The notes: generated by a model from the letters alone, not told the origin. Shown: positions 41,455-49,299, counted from the stretch's first letter. The stretch: DNA of 64,000 nucleotides from Nocardioides sp. zg-1230 (GCF_013155335.1 NZ_JABJQZ010000001.1:1116001-1180000); one strand, 5' to 3'. Numbers and translations are program-made.

Positions 41455-41470
41455 TTGCAGGTTCCTGCAA
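41455..41470. promoter_or_regulatory. Palindrome upstream of the secreted peptide gene
   Basis: TTGCAGGTTCCTGCAA is a 7-2-7 inverted repeat about 100 bp upstream of the peptide ATG, with a further TGCAGGT at 41441-41447. The minus-strand candidate -10 (GACAAT, about 41399-41404) is roughly 50 bp nearer the gene, so the palindrome would lie in an activator position. It could bind the neighbouring LuxR-type protein. Confidence 0.45.
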
Positions 41471-41491
41471 ATACACGCACGGCAGACCGGC

Positions 41492-41517
41492 CGGCCCCCT
41501 CCGGGCGGAGGGGGCCG
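41492..41517 (-). terminator. Terminator of tRNA-Ser (GCT)
   Basis: CGGCCCCCTCC (41492-41502) pairs with GGAGGGGGCCG (41507-41517), 4-base loop, 8 bp past the tRNA 3' end on the minus strand. Confidence 0.7.
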
Positions 41518-41524
41518 ACACTGG

Positions 41525-41615
41525 CGGAGGCGGAGGGATTTGAACCCTCGATGGGGTTTTAGCCCCAAACCCGCTTAGCAGGCGGGCGCCATAGACCGGA
41601 CTAGGCGACGCCTCC
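41525..41615 (-). tRNA. tRNA-Ser (anticodon GCT)
   Basis: Class II cloverleaf on the minus strand: acceptor GGAGGCG/CGCCTCC, anticodon stem CCCGC/GCGGG with loop CTGCTAA (anticodon GCT), a long variable arm (TTTGGGGCTAAAACCCCA) and T loop TTCAAAT. 91 bases, CCA not encoded. Confidence 0.94.
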
Positions 41616-41678
41616 ATGCCCGACCGGGGCCGGGCGCACAGAAGGTTACAAGGCTCGGCGGTCGTGCGCCGAATCAGG

Positions 41679-42173
41679 TCACAGTTTGCGGAGGCCGTGT
41701 CCGCGCTGGAGGTGGTCCTGGACGTCGCGCACGAACGCCTCGCGGTCCACTGCGAGCATCTCGACGGGGATCGTGGTCGTACGCCCGTCGCGCAGGCGCA
41801 GCACCACGACCGGAGCCTCGACGACCGTGGTGGTGACGGCGTCCTCGACGTCCTTCCACCGTGCGGACGCCGCCCCGACGCCGCGCACCCACTGCACCCG
41901 GTAGCCCTCGGACGTCATCCGCACCACCCAGCCCTTCGTGCGCCACACCCACCAGCAGGCGACGAGCACCGCGACGGTGAGCAGCACCGGGACCAGCAGG
42001 AAGACCGTGTGCAGGTCGAGGACCGCGATCGCCAGCGTGCTGGCCAGGATCAGCACGGCGACACCGCACAGCACGACGCCCAGCAGGCGCGCCGCGACAG
42101 CAGGGGCGAGGCGGTGGACGGTGGCGGTCTCGGTCGTCACGCCGAAGATTTCATCACGCGCCTGGTGGTCCAT
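41679..42173 (-). CDS. Membrane protein with PH-like domain
   Basis: 164 residues. Two adjacent hydrophobic helices (about 35-85) with short linker, then a YRVQWVRGVGAASARWKDVEDAV..VVVLRLRDGRTTTIPVEML segment typical of bacterial PH/DUF-type domains that follow a helix pair. No enzyme motif. The ATG at 42173 is chosen; a GTG at 42140 is also possible. Flanked by two tRNA-Ser genes. Confidence 0.65.
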   Translation of the reverse strand: MDHQARDEIFGVTTETATVHRLAPAVAARLLGVVLCGVAVLILASTLAIAVLDLHTVFLLVPVLLTVAVLVACWWVWRTKGWVVRMTSEGYRVQWVRGVGAASARWKDVEDAVTTTVVEAPVVVLRLRDGRTTTIPVEMLAVDREAFVRDVQDHLQRGHGLRKL

Positions 42174-42221
42174 GGCGGTTGGGTAGAGTCCCGCGGTGTG
42201 CGGCGCCCCGGCGTCGTACGA

Positions 42222-42306
42222 GGAGGGGTGCCGGAGCGGCCGATCGGAACCGCCTTGAAAGCGGTCGTAGGGAGACCTACCGCGGGTTCGAATCCCGCCC
42301 CCTCTG
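42222..42306 (+). tRNA. tRNA-Ser (anticodon TGA)
   Basis: Class II cloverleaf: acceptor GGAGGGG/CCCCTCT, anticodon stem ACCGC/GCGGT with loop CTTGAAA (anticodon TGA), a long variable arm, T arm GCGGGTTCGAATCCCGC. A TAGAGT box lies about 35 bp upstream. CCA not encoded. Confidence 0.94.
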
Positions 42307-42385
42307 CAGAGCACGAGCGGAGCGAGGGCTCCGCAGAGGCATCTTTGACCCAAGGAGCGTGAGCGCAGCGAGCGCTCCGCCGAGC

Positions 42386-43087
42386 TCACGCCGGTACGGC
42401 GGTGACCACCAGGTTCTGCTGGTAGCCACCGGCCTGGGGGAGGTACGGGCCGGTGCAGGTGACGAGCCGCAGCCGCTCGGGGCCGGTGCGGGCGAACACG
42501 TCCGCCGACAGTGCTTGTCGGTCGAATGTCTCGATGCTGTCGACCCGGTAGGTCCGGAGGGAGCCCGAGCCGGTGGCGACCTCGACCCGGTCGCCGACGG
42601 CGATCCCCCGGAGGTCGGCCAGCGGTCCGACGCCGAAGCGTCGGGAGTCGACGTGCCCCGCGAGCACCACGGACCCCCGGTCTCCCGGGGCGGCCCCGAA
42701 GCGGTACCACCCGAGGACCCGCGGGTCGGCGGGGAGCTGCATCTGCCTGTCCCCGCCCACGCCGACCGGGCGGACCGCGGCCTCCAGCCCGAGGGCGGGC
42801 ACCCGGACGCGCGTGGGGGTGGGGGTGCGACGTGCCGGTCGCGCGCCGAGCGAGGCGTCGGTGCGTCCGACGGTGGACGCTGAGCGGCCGACGTCCCCGG
42901 GGGAGCGTCCACCCCCGTCCCGGACGGGCGGAGTGCCCGTCTTCACCGCCGAGGCGGCGGCGTCGCCCCGGACCTGCGCGACGTCCTGCAGGTCGTCGCT
43001 CCCGGTGGCGACGACGAGGCTGAGCAGGAGCCCGATGACCGCAGCGGTGGCCACGGCCCACCAGGCGCTCCTGCCCAGCCTCGTCAT
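42386..43087 (-). CDS. Class F sortase
   Basis: 233 residues: N-terminal membrane anchor (about 9-27), a Pro/Arg/Gly-rich extracellular linker, then a sortase barrel. Catalytic His145 (AGHVDS) and Cys211 (VTCTG) are present. The third conserved sortase residue, an Arg after the Cys, is not seen: no Arg occurs in the last 22 residues, where GGYQQNLVV stands in its place. It follows the DUF4397 surface protein gene by 28 bp, so the two are probably one operon and enzyme/substrate. Confidence 0.88.
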   Translation of the reverse strand: MTRLGRSAWWAVATAAVIGLLLSLVVATGSDDLQDVAQVRGDAAASAVKTGTPPVRDGGGRSPGDVGRSASTVGRTDASLGARPARRTPTPTRVRVPALGLEAAVRPVGVGGDRQMQLPADPRVLGWYRFGAAPGDRGSVVLAGHVDSRRFGVGPLADLRGIAVGDRVEVATGSGSLRTYRVDSIETFDRQALSADVFARTGPERLRLVTCTGPYLPQAGGYQQNLVVTAVPA

Positions 43088-43115
43088 GCTGTCGCTCCTC
43101 GACGGTTCCGGGCCG

Positions 43116-43940
43116 TCAGCGGCGCGTGCGCGCCGGGACGAGCCGGGTCGCGGCCAGGGCGAGCGCCGCGAGCGATCCGGCAGCGAGCGCGAGAGCCCAC
43201 GGCGGGGTGCCCCCGCCGAGCGCGGCCGCGCCGGTCTCCCCGCCGGGCACGCCGGACGGAGCCGAGTGGAGCCCGTCGATGGTCTGCACCGCGAGGTCGA
43301 GGTTGCCGTCCTCGGCCGAGCCCCAGGCGTACACGATGGTCGCGGTGCCCTCCGTGAGCTGCAGGTCGGCGGGGCCGAGGACTGCCTCGTTCTCCCCGGC
43401 CAGCGTCACATCAGCGGAGTAGCCCCCGGCCGGGACGTCAGCGGACGCCTCGTCGGGGTTGGCCAGGTCGGGGAACAGCACGTCGCCGTCGGCCCGGACG
43501 TCGACCGCGGGCGCCGCGGCGGTGTGGCGCACCACGACGCGCGCCTGGCCGGCCTCGGTCGACGACACGTCGTTGACGAACGGGGTGAGGACGGGGTTGC
43601 CGTCGGAGTCGAGGTGGGCCACCACCGTCGCGTTGGCGCCGGCCGGGACCTCCACGCCGTTCGCCTCGATGGCGGGCTGGCCGCTGCCCGGGGCGTCACC
43701 GTCCGCGAAGACCTGGAGGTCGTAGGTGCCGGCGGGCAGCTGGAGGGGATCGGTGAGGGTGCCCGGCGTGAAGTCGGGGATCAGCTCCTCGCCGTTGGCG
43801 TAGACGTCCACGGTCAGGCCGGGGACGGCGTGCAGGACGGACACGGTCGCCTCGGCCTGGGAGGCGGAGGCGGGCGCGGACATGGCAGCGGGCGCGGCGA
43901 GCAGGGCAGCGGCCGACAGCAGGGCGGTGGTCTTCTTCAT
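43116..43940 (-). CDS. DUF4397 surface protein, probable sortase substrate
   Basis: 274 residues: signal peptide (MKKTTALLSAAALLAAP..ASA), two DUF4397-like beta domains (ATVSVLHAVPGLTVDVYANGEELI and ARVVVRHTAAAPAVDVRADGDVLF), and a C-terminal sorting-type end made of a Gly-rich linker, one hydrophobic helix and ARTRR. There is no LPxTG; the residues before the helix read VPGGETGAAALGGG. It should be exposed on the cell surface. AAAGGA precedes the ATG. The upstream gap contains an AT-rich motif shared with the DICT-MerR promoter. Confidence 0.88.
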   Translation of the reverse strand: MKKTTALLSAAALLAAPAAMSAPASASQAEATVSVLHAVPGLTVDVYANGEELIPDFTPGTLTDPLQLPAGTYDLQVFADGDAPGSGQPAIEANGVEVPAGANATVVAHLDSDGNPVLTPFVNDVSSTEAGQARVVVRHTAAAPAVDVRADGDVLFPDLANPDEASADVPAGGYSADVTLAGENEAVLGPADLQLTEGTATIVYAWGSAEDGNLDLAVQTIDGLHSAPSGVPGGETGAAALGGGTPPWALALAAGSLAALALAATRLVPARTRR

Positions 43941-44011
43941 CGGGCTGTTCCTTTCGTGGGGGTACCTGATGCCCTCGGTTCGGAGCGGCCCTCACCTCGG
44001 ATGGGAAACTT

Positions 44012-44028
44012 GGACAAAAACCTGTACA
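44012..44028. promoter_or_regulatory. AT-rich motif upstream of DUF4397/sortase genes
   Basis: GGACAAAAACCTGTACA, nearly identical to the motif at 21909 before the DICT-MerR gene. It is 72-88 bp upstream of the DUF4397 ATG on the opposite strand. As read for that gene it is TGTACAGGTTTTTGTCC, with TGTACA and TGTCCA half-sites. Confidence 0.5.
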
Positions 44029-44055
44029 TCTTGTGGAGGTTCGGTCATGCCGCGA

Positions 44056-44131
44056 GCTGTAACGCCGGGTTGGTGCAACTACCCACCCAGATGCATCAGG
44101 GGGGCTACAGGCAGCAACCCGGCGTTACAGC
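44056..44131. repeat. 17-bp perfect inverted repeat with 42-bp spacer
   Basis: GCTGTAACGCCGGGTTG (44056-44072) and its exact complement (44115-44131) lie in the divergent gap, ending 6 bp before the -10 box of the MoxR gene. It does not look like a terminator because it lies upstream of a promoter; an operator pair or dispersed repeat is possible. Confidence 0.75.
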
Positions 44132-44137
44132 GGCGGC

Positions 44138-44143
44138 TAGGCT
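44138..44143 (+). promoter_or_regulatory. -10 box of leaderless MoxR gene
   Basis: TAGGCT is 6 bp before the GTG at 44150. Confidence 0.5.
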
Positions 44144-44149
44144 CGCCCG

Positions 44150-45019
44150 GTGACGACCTGGTTCGAGTCCCCGGACGACGCTGCGACCCGGTTGCGCGAG
44201 GTCGGCTACCTCACCGACGACGCCACGGCGCTGACGGCGTACCTCGCCGGGGCGCTGGAGAAGCCGCTGCTCATCGAGGGTCCCGCGGGTGTCGGCAAGA
44301 CCGAGCTCGCCAAGGCGGTGGCCCGGGCGACGGGCGCGGAGCTGGTGCGGCTGCAGTGCTACGAGGGCCTCGACGAGGCGCGGGCGCTCTACGAGTGGAA
44401 CTACAAGAAGCAGCTGCTCCGGATCCAGGCGTCGGGAACCGACCAGGCGTGGAGCGAGACCCACGACGACATCTTCACCGAGGAGTTCCTGCTCACTCGG
44501 CCGCTCCTCAGCGCGATCCGGCGCGACGACCCGACGGTCCTGCTGGTCGACGAGGTCGACAAGACCGACATCGAGGTGGAGGGCCTGCTGCTCGAGGTGC
44601 TGAGCGACTTCCAGGTCACGATCCCCGAGCTCGGCACGGTCAGCGCGACGCGCCGCCCGTTCGTCGTGCTCACCTCCAACGCCAGCCGCGAGCTCTCCGA
44701 GGCGGTCAAGCGCCGCTGCCTGTTCCTGCACCTCGACTACCCCGACGCCGAGCGCGAGCGCGCGATCGTCACCGGACAGGTGCCGCGACTCGACGACCGG
44801 GTCGTCGCCCAGCTCGTCGACGTCGTCGTACGCCTGCGGGAGCTGGAGCTGAAGAAGGCGCCCTCGATCGCCGAGTCCGTCGACTGGGCGCGCACGCTGG
44901 TGGCGCTCCAGGTGGGCGACCTCGACGAGGCCACGGTCGCCCGCACGCTCGGCGTCGTGCTCAAGCACGCCTCCGACCTGCAGCGCGCGGCCAGGGAGCT
45001 CAAGCTGGCCGCGAGATGA
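44150..45019 (+). CDS. MoxR-type AAA+ ATPase
   Basis: 289 residues. Walker A EGPAGVGKTELAKAVA, Walker B VLLVDEVDK, sensor segment VVLTSNASRELSEAVKRRC. Similar to CoxD/MoxR chaperones, which work with VWA-domain partners to insert metals or remodel complexes. The gene for a VWA protein follows with ATGA overlap. No CO dehydrogenase or other obvious client lies nearby. Confidence 0.92.
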   Translation: MTTWFESPDDAATRLREVGYLTDDATALTAYLAGALEKPLLIEGPAGVGKTELAKAVARATGAELVRLQCYEGLDEARALYEWNYKKQLLRIQASGTDQAWSETHDDIFTEEFLLTRPLLSAIRRDDPTVLLVDEVDKTDIEVEGLLLEVLSDFQVTIPELGTVSATRRPFVVLTSNASRELSEAVKRRCLFLHLDYPDAERERAIVTGQVPRLDDRVVAQLVDVVVRLRELELKKAPSIAESVDWARTLVALQVGDLDEATVARTLGVVLKHASDLQRAARELKLAAR

Positions 45020-46380
45020 GCCTTCTCGACACCCACATCGGCTTCGTCGAGGCGCTGCGCTCGGCGGGCCTGTCGGTGTCGCTGGCCGAGGGCCTCGACG
45101 CGATCAGCGCGCTGGAGAAGGTGCACTGGCACGACCGCGAGACCGTGCGCGCCGCGTACGCCGCCACGCTGGTGAAGCGGCAGCCCCAGCGGGTCACCTT
45201 CGACGCGGTCTTCGACATCTGGTTCCCGCGACTCGTCGGCGGCGGCGTCGCCGGGGGCGGCCTCGAGCCGGCGTCCGCGCCGCAGGACACCGGGGCCGAC
45301 CTCGAACGCTTCCGGGAGGCGCTGGCCGACGCCCTCGCCTCCGGCGACCAGCAGGCGTTGCAGGACCTTGCAGTCGAGGCGGTCGCCCGCTTCGGGGCGA
45401 TGCCCGGGCGCGGACCCGGCCTGTCGAGCTGGTCGGCCTACACCTCGCTCCAGCGGGTGTCGCCCGGCGAGCTCATGGACCGGCTCGTGCAGGGGCTGCT
45501 CGGCCAGGGCATCGACGACCAGCAGGCCCAGCGGGTGGCCGGTCGCCGGATCGGCGACTTCACGCGCCTGGTCGAAGGAGACGTCCGCCGTCGCATCGCC
45601 GAGGAGAAGGGGCCCCAGCACGTCACCGACGTGACCGTCCGCCCGACCATCGACCGGCTCGACTTCACCGCCGCCCGCCGCAGCGACCTGGAGGAGATGC
45701 GTCGCGAGATCTACCCGCTCGCCCGTCGGCTCGCAGCCCGGCTCACCAAGGAGCAGCACGCGCGTCGGCGCGGACCCCTCGACGTACGCCGCACCGTGCG
45801 CGCGTCGATCGCGACGGGCGGGGTGCCGCTGACCACCCACCACCGCCCGAAGCGTCCGCACCGCACCGACCTGGTCGTCCTCTGCGACGTCAGCGGCTCG
45901 GTGGCCAACTTCGCGCAGTTCACCCTGATGCTGGTGTTCGCGCTGCGGGAGGCGTTCAGCGGTGTGCGCGCGTTCACCTTCGTCGACGACGTCGTGGAGG
46001 TCAGTGACAGCTTCCGGCCGGGTGCCGACGTGGTCGAGGTGATGGAGTCACTGGCCGGGCGCATCTCGCAGGCCGCGATGTGGGGGCGCACCAACTACGG
46101 GCGGGCCCTCACGCGGTTCGCCGAGGAGCACCCCGACGCGGTCGGGCCGCGGTCCTCGCTGCTGGTGCTGGGCGACGGCCGGTCCAACTACAGCGACCTC
46201 GCGCTGCCGGTCCTCGGCGACCTGGCCGGGCGGGCACGGCACGCGTGGTGGCTGAACCCGGAGCACCCCCGCCACTGGGGCACGGGTGACAGTGCCGCCG
46301 ACCGCTACGGCGAGATCGTGCCGATGGTGGAGTGCCGCAACCTCGCACAGCTCGGCGAGTTCGTGCACGGCATCGTCTGA
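45016..46380 (+). CDS. VWA-domain protein (CoxE-like) partner of the MoxR ATPase
   Basis: 454 residues from the ATG overlapping the MoxR stop. N-terminal helical region typical of CoxE-like proteins, then a VWA domain in the C-terminal third with MIDAS DVSGS and the supporting GRTNYG and LGDGRSNY loops. It probably recruits clients to the MoxR ring. Convergent with the gene at 46389, 8 bp between stops. Confidence 0.9.
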   Translation: MSLLDTHIGFVEALRSAGLSVSLAEGLDAISALEKVHWHDRETVRAAYAATLVKRQPQRVTFDAVFDIWFPRLVGGGVAGGGLEPASAPQDTGADLERFREALADALASGDQQALQDLAVEAVARFGAMPGRGPGLSSWSAYTSLQRVSPGELMDRLVQGLLGQGIDDQQAQRVAGRRIGDFTRLVEGDVRRRIAEEKGPQHVTDVTVRPTIDRLDFTAARRSDLEEMRREIYPLARRLAARLTKEQHARRRGPLDVRRTVRASIATGGVPLTTHHRPKRPHRTDLVVLCDVSGSVANFAQFTLMLVFALREAFSGVRAFTFVDDVVEVSDSFRPGADVVEVMESLAGRISQAAMWGRTNYGRALTRFAEEHPDAVGPRSSLLVLGDGRSNYSDLALPVLGDLAGRARHAWWLNPEHPRHWGTGDSAADRYGEIVPMVECRNLAQLGEFVHGIV

Positions 46381-46388
46381 CCGGGCGG

Positions 46389-47714
46389 TCAGCCCGCGAG
46401 GAACCCGAGGTCCTGCATCCGGCTGATCTCGGCCCGCAGCTCGGGGTGCTCGGCCGTGTCGGCGGCCCGCGCGCCCGCGACGTAGAGCTGCGTGCCCTCG
46501 GCGCCGGCCGCGTCGAAGACCACCGTGAGGCGGTTGGCCGTCGAGGCGTTGATCAGCGAGCCGAGCAGGACCACCGGGTCAGAGCGGTCCTCGAGCGACA
46601 GCACCCGGGTGCCCTCGGGGATCCGGGGCACCTGGGCGGACGGGGCTCCCGCGGTGACGACCTGGTCGACCACGAAGCGCGACGAGCGGGCGGTGGCGGC
46701 GATCTCGGCGGCGATCGCTCCGCCCCCAGCCGAGCCGACGAGCATCACGCGGGCGTCGTCCTCGGTGACGGCGTCCTCGATCGCCCGCACCACCTGGCCT
46801 GCCGACGTGGTGGGGTCGGCGCCGACGAGCCGGAGCCGGCCGGTGTCGGGGGTGAGCGAACCCGGGAGGTAGGCGATGTAGCGACCGGTGCCGACGCGCT
46901 GGACGCTGATGCGACGGTCCTCCGCCAGGAGGTTGGCCATCAGCTCCTCGAGCGAGCGCGGCGCCGTCGCGGTGCTGCTGTCGACCTCCGTGACCGGCGC
47001 CTCGACCTCGACGAACGACCCCGCGGAGTCGCGGAAGGCCGACACGGCGTCTGTGGGGAACGGGTCCACGCCGATCGCCCGCAGGCCTCCGCGTGCGGCG
47101 TGGGCACCGTGGTCGGACGCGAGCGCCCCGGCGGTGAGGAGCGAGCGCATGTGCAGCCCGTCGAGCAGGCCGCCGCCACCGGACAGGTGGTCCATCAGGT
47201 CGGGGTTGTTCTCGGCGAGCTCGCTGAGGTAGGCGGTGACGCCGTCGCGGTCGAGCGTGTCGGTCTCGATCAGCCCGGCGCTCACGATCGCCCCGCCGAG
47301 CGCGACCTCCGGGGCGAGGTAGCCGATCGCGCGGCCGGCGATGGAGCCGAGGGTCTTGTAGGCCGCTTCCTGCAGCTCGTCGATCCAGCGGTAGGTGAGG
47401 ACCGTGGCGCGTACGACGAGCGCGTCGGCGTCGAGCTCGACCGAGCGGGTCAGCAGCCCGTTCTTGCCCGTGGTGGCGGCCCGGATGTCCTCCTCGGCCT
47501 GCCCCCAGGTCGCCTTCGACAGCTCGCCGGAGTCGACGACGTCGTCGTCGCCGAGGATCTCGCTGCCCAGCCGGGCGCGGGTGCGCATCTCGGTGCCCGA
47601 GCTGTCGAACAGGTCGGCCAGCGCCAGCATCTGGTCGTACTTGTCGGCGGCGACGGAGGCGGACGAGTCGTCCGGCGGGCCGTCGTGGGTGCGGGGGATG
47701 TCGAGATCACTCAT
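46389..47714 (-). CDS. Alpha/beta-hydrolase-like protein of a WXG cassette
   Basis: 441 residues from the ATG that overlaps the upstream gene by 8 bp. The N-terminal 150 residues are helical with heptads (YDQMLALADLFDSSGTEMRTRARLG), as in type VII secreted proteins. The C-terminal 200 residues look like an alpha/beta hydrolase: RVMLVGSAGGGAIAAEIA (nucleophile-elbow-like, VGSAG instead of GxSxG), VTAGAPSAQVPRIP and SLEDRSDPVVLLG. No clear catalytic His follows. No signal peptide. Linked to a WXG protein and an EspG-like protein, it may be a secreted effector or lipase-fold structural protein. Not recognised by name. Confidence 0.6.
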   Translation of the reverse strand: MSDLDIPRTHDGPPDDSSASVAADKYDQMLALADLFDSSGTEMRTRARLGSEILGDDDVVDSGELSKATWGQAEEDIRAATTGKNGLLTRSVELDADALVVRATVLTYRWIDELQEAAYKTLGSIAGRAIGYLAPEVALGGAIVSAGLIETDTLDRDGVTAYLSELAENNPDLMDHLSGGGGLLDGLHMRSLLTAGALASDHGAHAARGGLRAIGVDPFPTDAVSAFRDSAGSFVEVEAPVTEVDSSTATAPRSLEELMANLLAEDRRISVQRVGTGRYIAYLPGSLTPDTGRLRLVGADPTTSAGQVVRAIEDAVTEDDARVMLVGSAGGGAIAAEIAATARSSRFVVDQVVTAGAPSAQVPRIPEGTRVLSLEDRSDPVVLLGSLINASTANRLTVVFDAAGAEGTQLYVAGARAADTAEHPELRAEISRMQDLGFLAG

Positions 47715-48660
47715 GCGCAAGGGCCTCCGGGGCGGTGACCTGTGCCAGCACGGGCGCCAGTTCGGTGGCCAGGTCGTCGGGGTCGACGCGGGCGACCGCG
47801 ACGCGCGCACCGTCGTCGTGGCGGGGGGTCAGGGAGTGCCAGCCGTCACGGAGCAGCACCCACGACACGACGCCGACCGAGGTGGTGGCGCGCTCGGACA
47901 CCTCGGCGGCGAGGATCCGCATGCGACCGCGGCCCTCGGTGTGCACGGCGGACACGGCGTCGACGGCCTCGGGGCCGCTGATCTCCCGGCCGTCGGCGAG
48001 GACGGCCCCGTCGGACTGGCCGACCAGGACCGGGACGAGGTCGGACCGGCCGGAGCGCAGCGCCTCCCCGACGGTGTCGGCGAGGGCGTAGGGGACGTCG
48101 AGCCGGGCGGGCACGTGCGAGGTGCCGAGCGGCAGGTCCTCCGGCGGGGCGGTGACCCGGGCGAGCTCGGTGGTCCACTGGTCGACGGGGAACCATGCCA
48201 GCTCGAAGACGATGCCGTCACAGGTCGACAGGCTGGCGACCGCGCCGCCGGACTGGCGGTGCCAGGCCTTGACCTGGGTCGCCCCCGCCGCGACGTCGAT
48301 GTCGAGGGCGAGCCGTGGTGTCGCGAGCAGGCCGACTGCTCCGAGGAGGCCGGGGTCGGCGCCCGCGTCGGTCACCAGCCCGCGGCGGCTCAGGGTGTCC
48401 TTCGGGTCGTGGAGGGTGCGGAGGGCGTCGCTGTAGGCGGTGTCCTCCACCGAGCCCCGGCTCTGCCCCAGCCGTCCGGAGAGCGATCCCGCATCGACGG
48501 CCTCGTCGGCGTCACCGGGCAGGTCGAACGGCAGCGGCGCCCCGCCGGCGAGCTCGGCGACCAGGCGGAGCTCGGGCAGCGTCAACGCCAGGCGCCGGGC
48601 CATCGCGTCGATGAAGCTCGTGGGCGCCGGAGGGGGCGCGGTCAGGTCGATGGTCACCAT
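47707..48660 (-). CDS. EspG-like secretion-associated protein, tentative
   Basis: 317 residues, no signal peptide or membrane helix. The order of a helical start (SFIDAMARRLALTLPELRLVAELA), a sheet-rich middle and the SGRGRMRILAAEVSER-like part resembles EspG/ESX secretion-associated chaperones, which bind type VII cargo in the cytosol. The similarity is a judgement from length, composition and context: it is located between a WXG-like gene (1 bp away) and the hydrolase-like gene (8-bp overlap). Confidence 0.5.
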   Translation of the reverse strand: MVTIDLTAPPPAPTSFIDAMARRLALTLPELRLVAELAGGAPLPFDLPGDADEAVDAGSLSGRLGQSRGSVEDTAYSDALRTLHDPKDTLSRRGLVTDAGADPGLLGAVGLLATPRLALDIDVAAGATQVKAWHRQSGGAVASLSTCDGIVFELAWFPVDQWTTELARVTAPPEDLPLGTSHVPARLDVPYALADTVGEALRSGRSDLVPVLVGQSDGAVLADGREISGPEAVDAVSAVHTEGRGRMRILAAEVSERATTSVGVVSWVLLRDGWHSLTPRHDDGARVAVARVDPDDLATELAPVLAQVTAPEALAHE

Positions 48661-48661
48661 G

Positions 48662-49096
48662 TCAGAGCCCCGGGAGCGTGATGGTCAGCCAGTCCTTGTG
48701 CCCGGCCGGGGGTGGGTCGAAGGCGAGCAGGGCGGCGTCGGTCGCGTCGGGCTCGTCCGACGCACCGTCGGACCCCGCGGAGTGGCTGGCGCGGGTGCGG
48801 GCGTCCTCGACGAGGCCGGTGGCCTTGTGGGCGCGCTGGTCGATCGCCTCCTTGAGCGTGTCGACCTCCGCGAGGTGCTGGGCCAGCGAGTCGGCAGCGG
48901 TCTCGTGGTGGGCGGCGGCGGCGCGCAGGTGCGAGGCCCGCTCCTTGACCCGCTCGCGCATCGCGTCGGCGGCCTTGCCGCGCCACGGCACGGCCTCGGC
49001 CTGGGCGACGAGACGGGCGGCCAGGGCGCGGATGTCGCCGCCCTGCTCCCGGAGCTGCGCGACGCGCTTGCGGCCCGCGGCGGTGTCGCCGTACAT
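48662..49096 (-). CDS. WXG100-like helical protein with extended C-terminus
   Basis: 144 residues. The first 100 form two long helices around a PWRGKAAD turn (Trp-x-Gly), with the LREQGGDIRALAARLVAQAEA first helix and HLRAAAAHHETAADSLAQHLAEVDTLKEAI second helix typical of WXG100/LXG cargo. A 40-residue tail follows. It starts an operon with the EspG-like and hydrolase-like genes and is probably carried by the type VII system encoded from 53.4 kb. Confidence 0.7.
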   Translation of the reverse strand: MYGDTAAGRKRVAQLREQGGDIRALAARLVAQAEAVPWRGKAADAMRERVKERASHLRAAAAHHETAADSLAQHLAEVDTLKEAIDQRAHKATGLVEDARTRASHSAGSDGASDEPDATDAALLAFDPPPAGHKDWLTITLPGL

Positions 49097-49299
49097 CGAT
49101 CACTCCCTCTCGTCCGGAGACGCCTACCCGGTCGGGCGCGACCCCAAACGTCCTCTTCCTGCGCACGCGATTGTGCCGCAGGAGGCCCTCGCGGTGCAGC
49201 GGGGCGGACCGTCCACGCCGCGCGAGACGGCCGCGGCGCCGCCTGCCGGCCGATAGGATCCAGTGGCCCCGCAACCCGAAGCGCCGCCCAGAGGTGTGC

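Noticed and set aside
41525..42306. tRNA-flanked genomic island
   Set aside because: Two tRNA-Ser genes are close, but no integrase, direct repeat of the tRNA 3' end or change in composition is visible.
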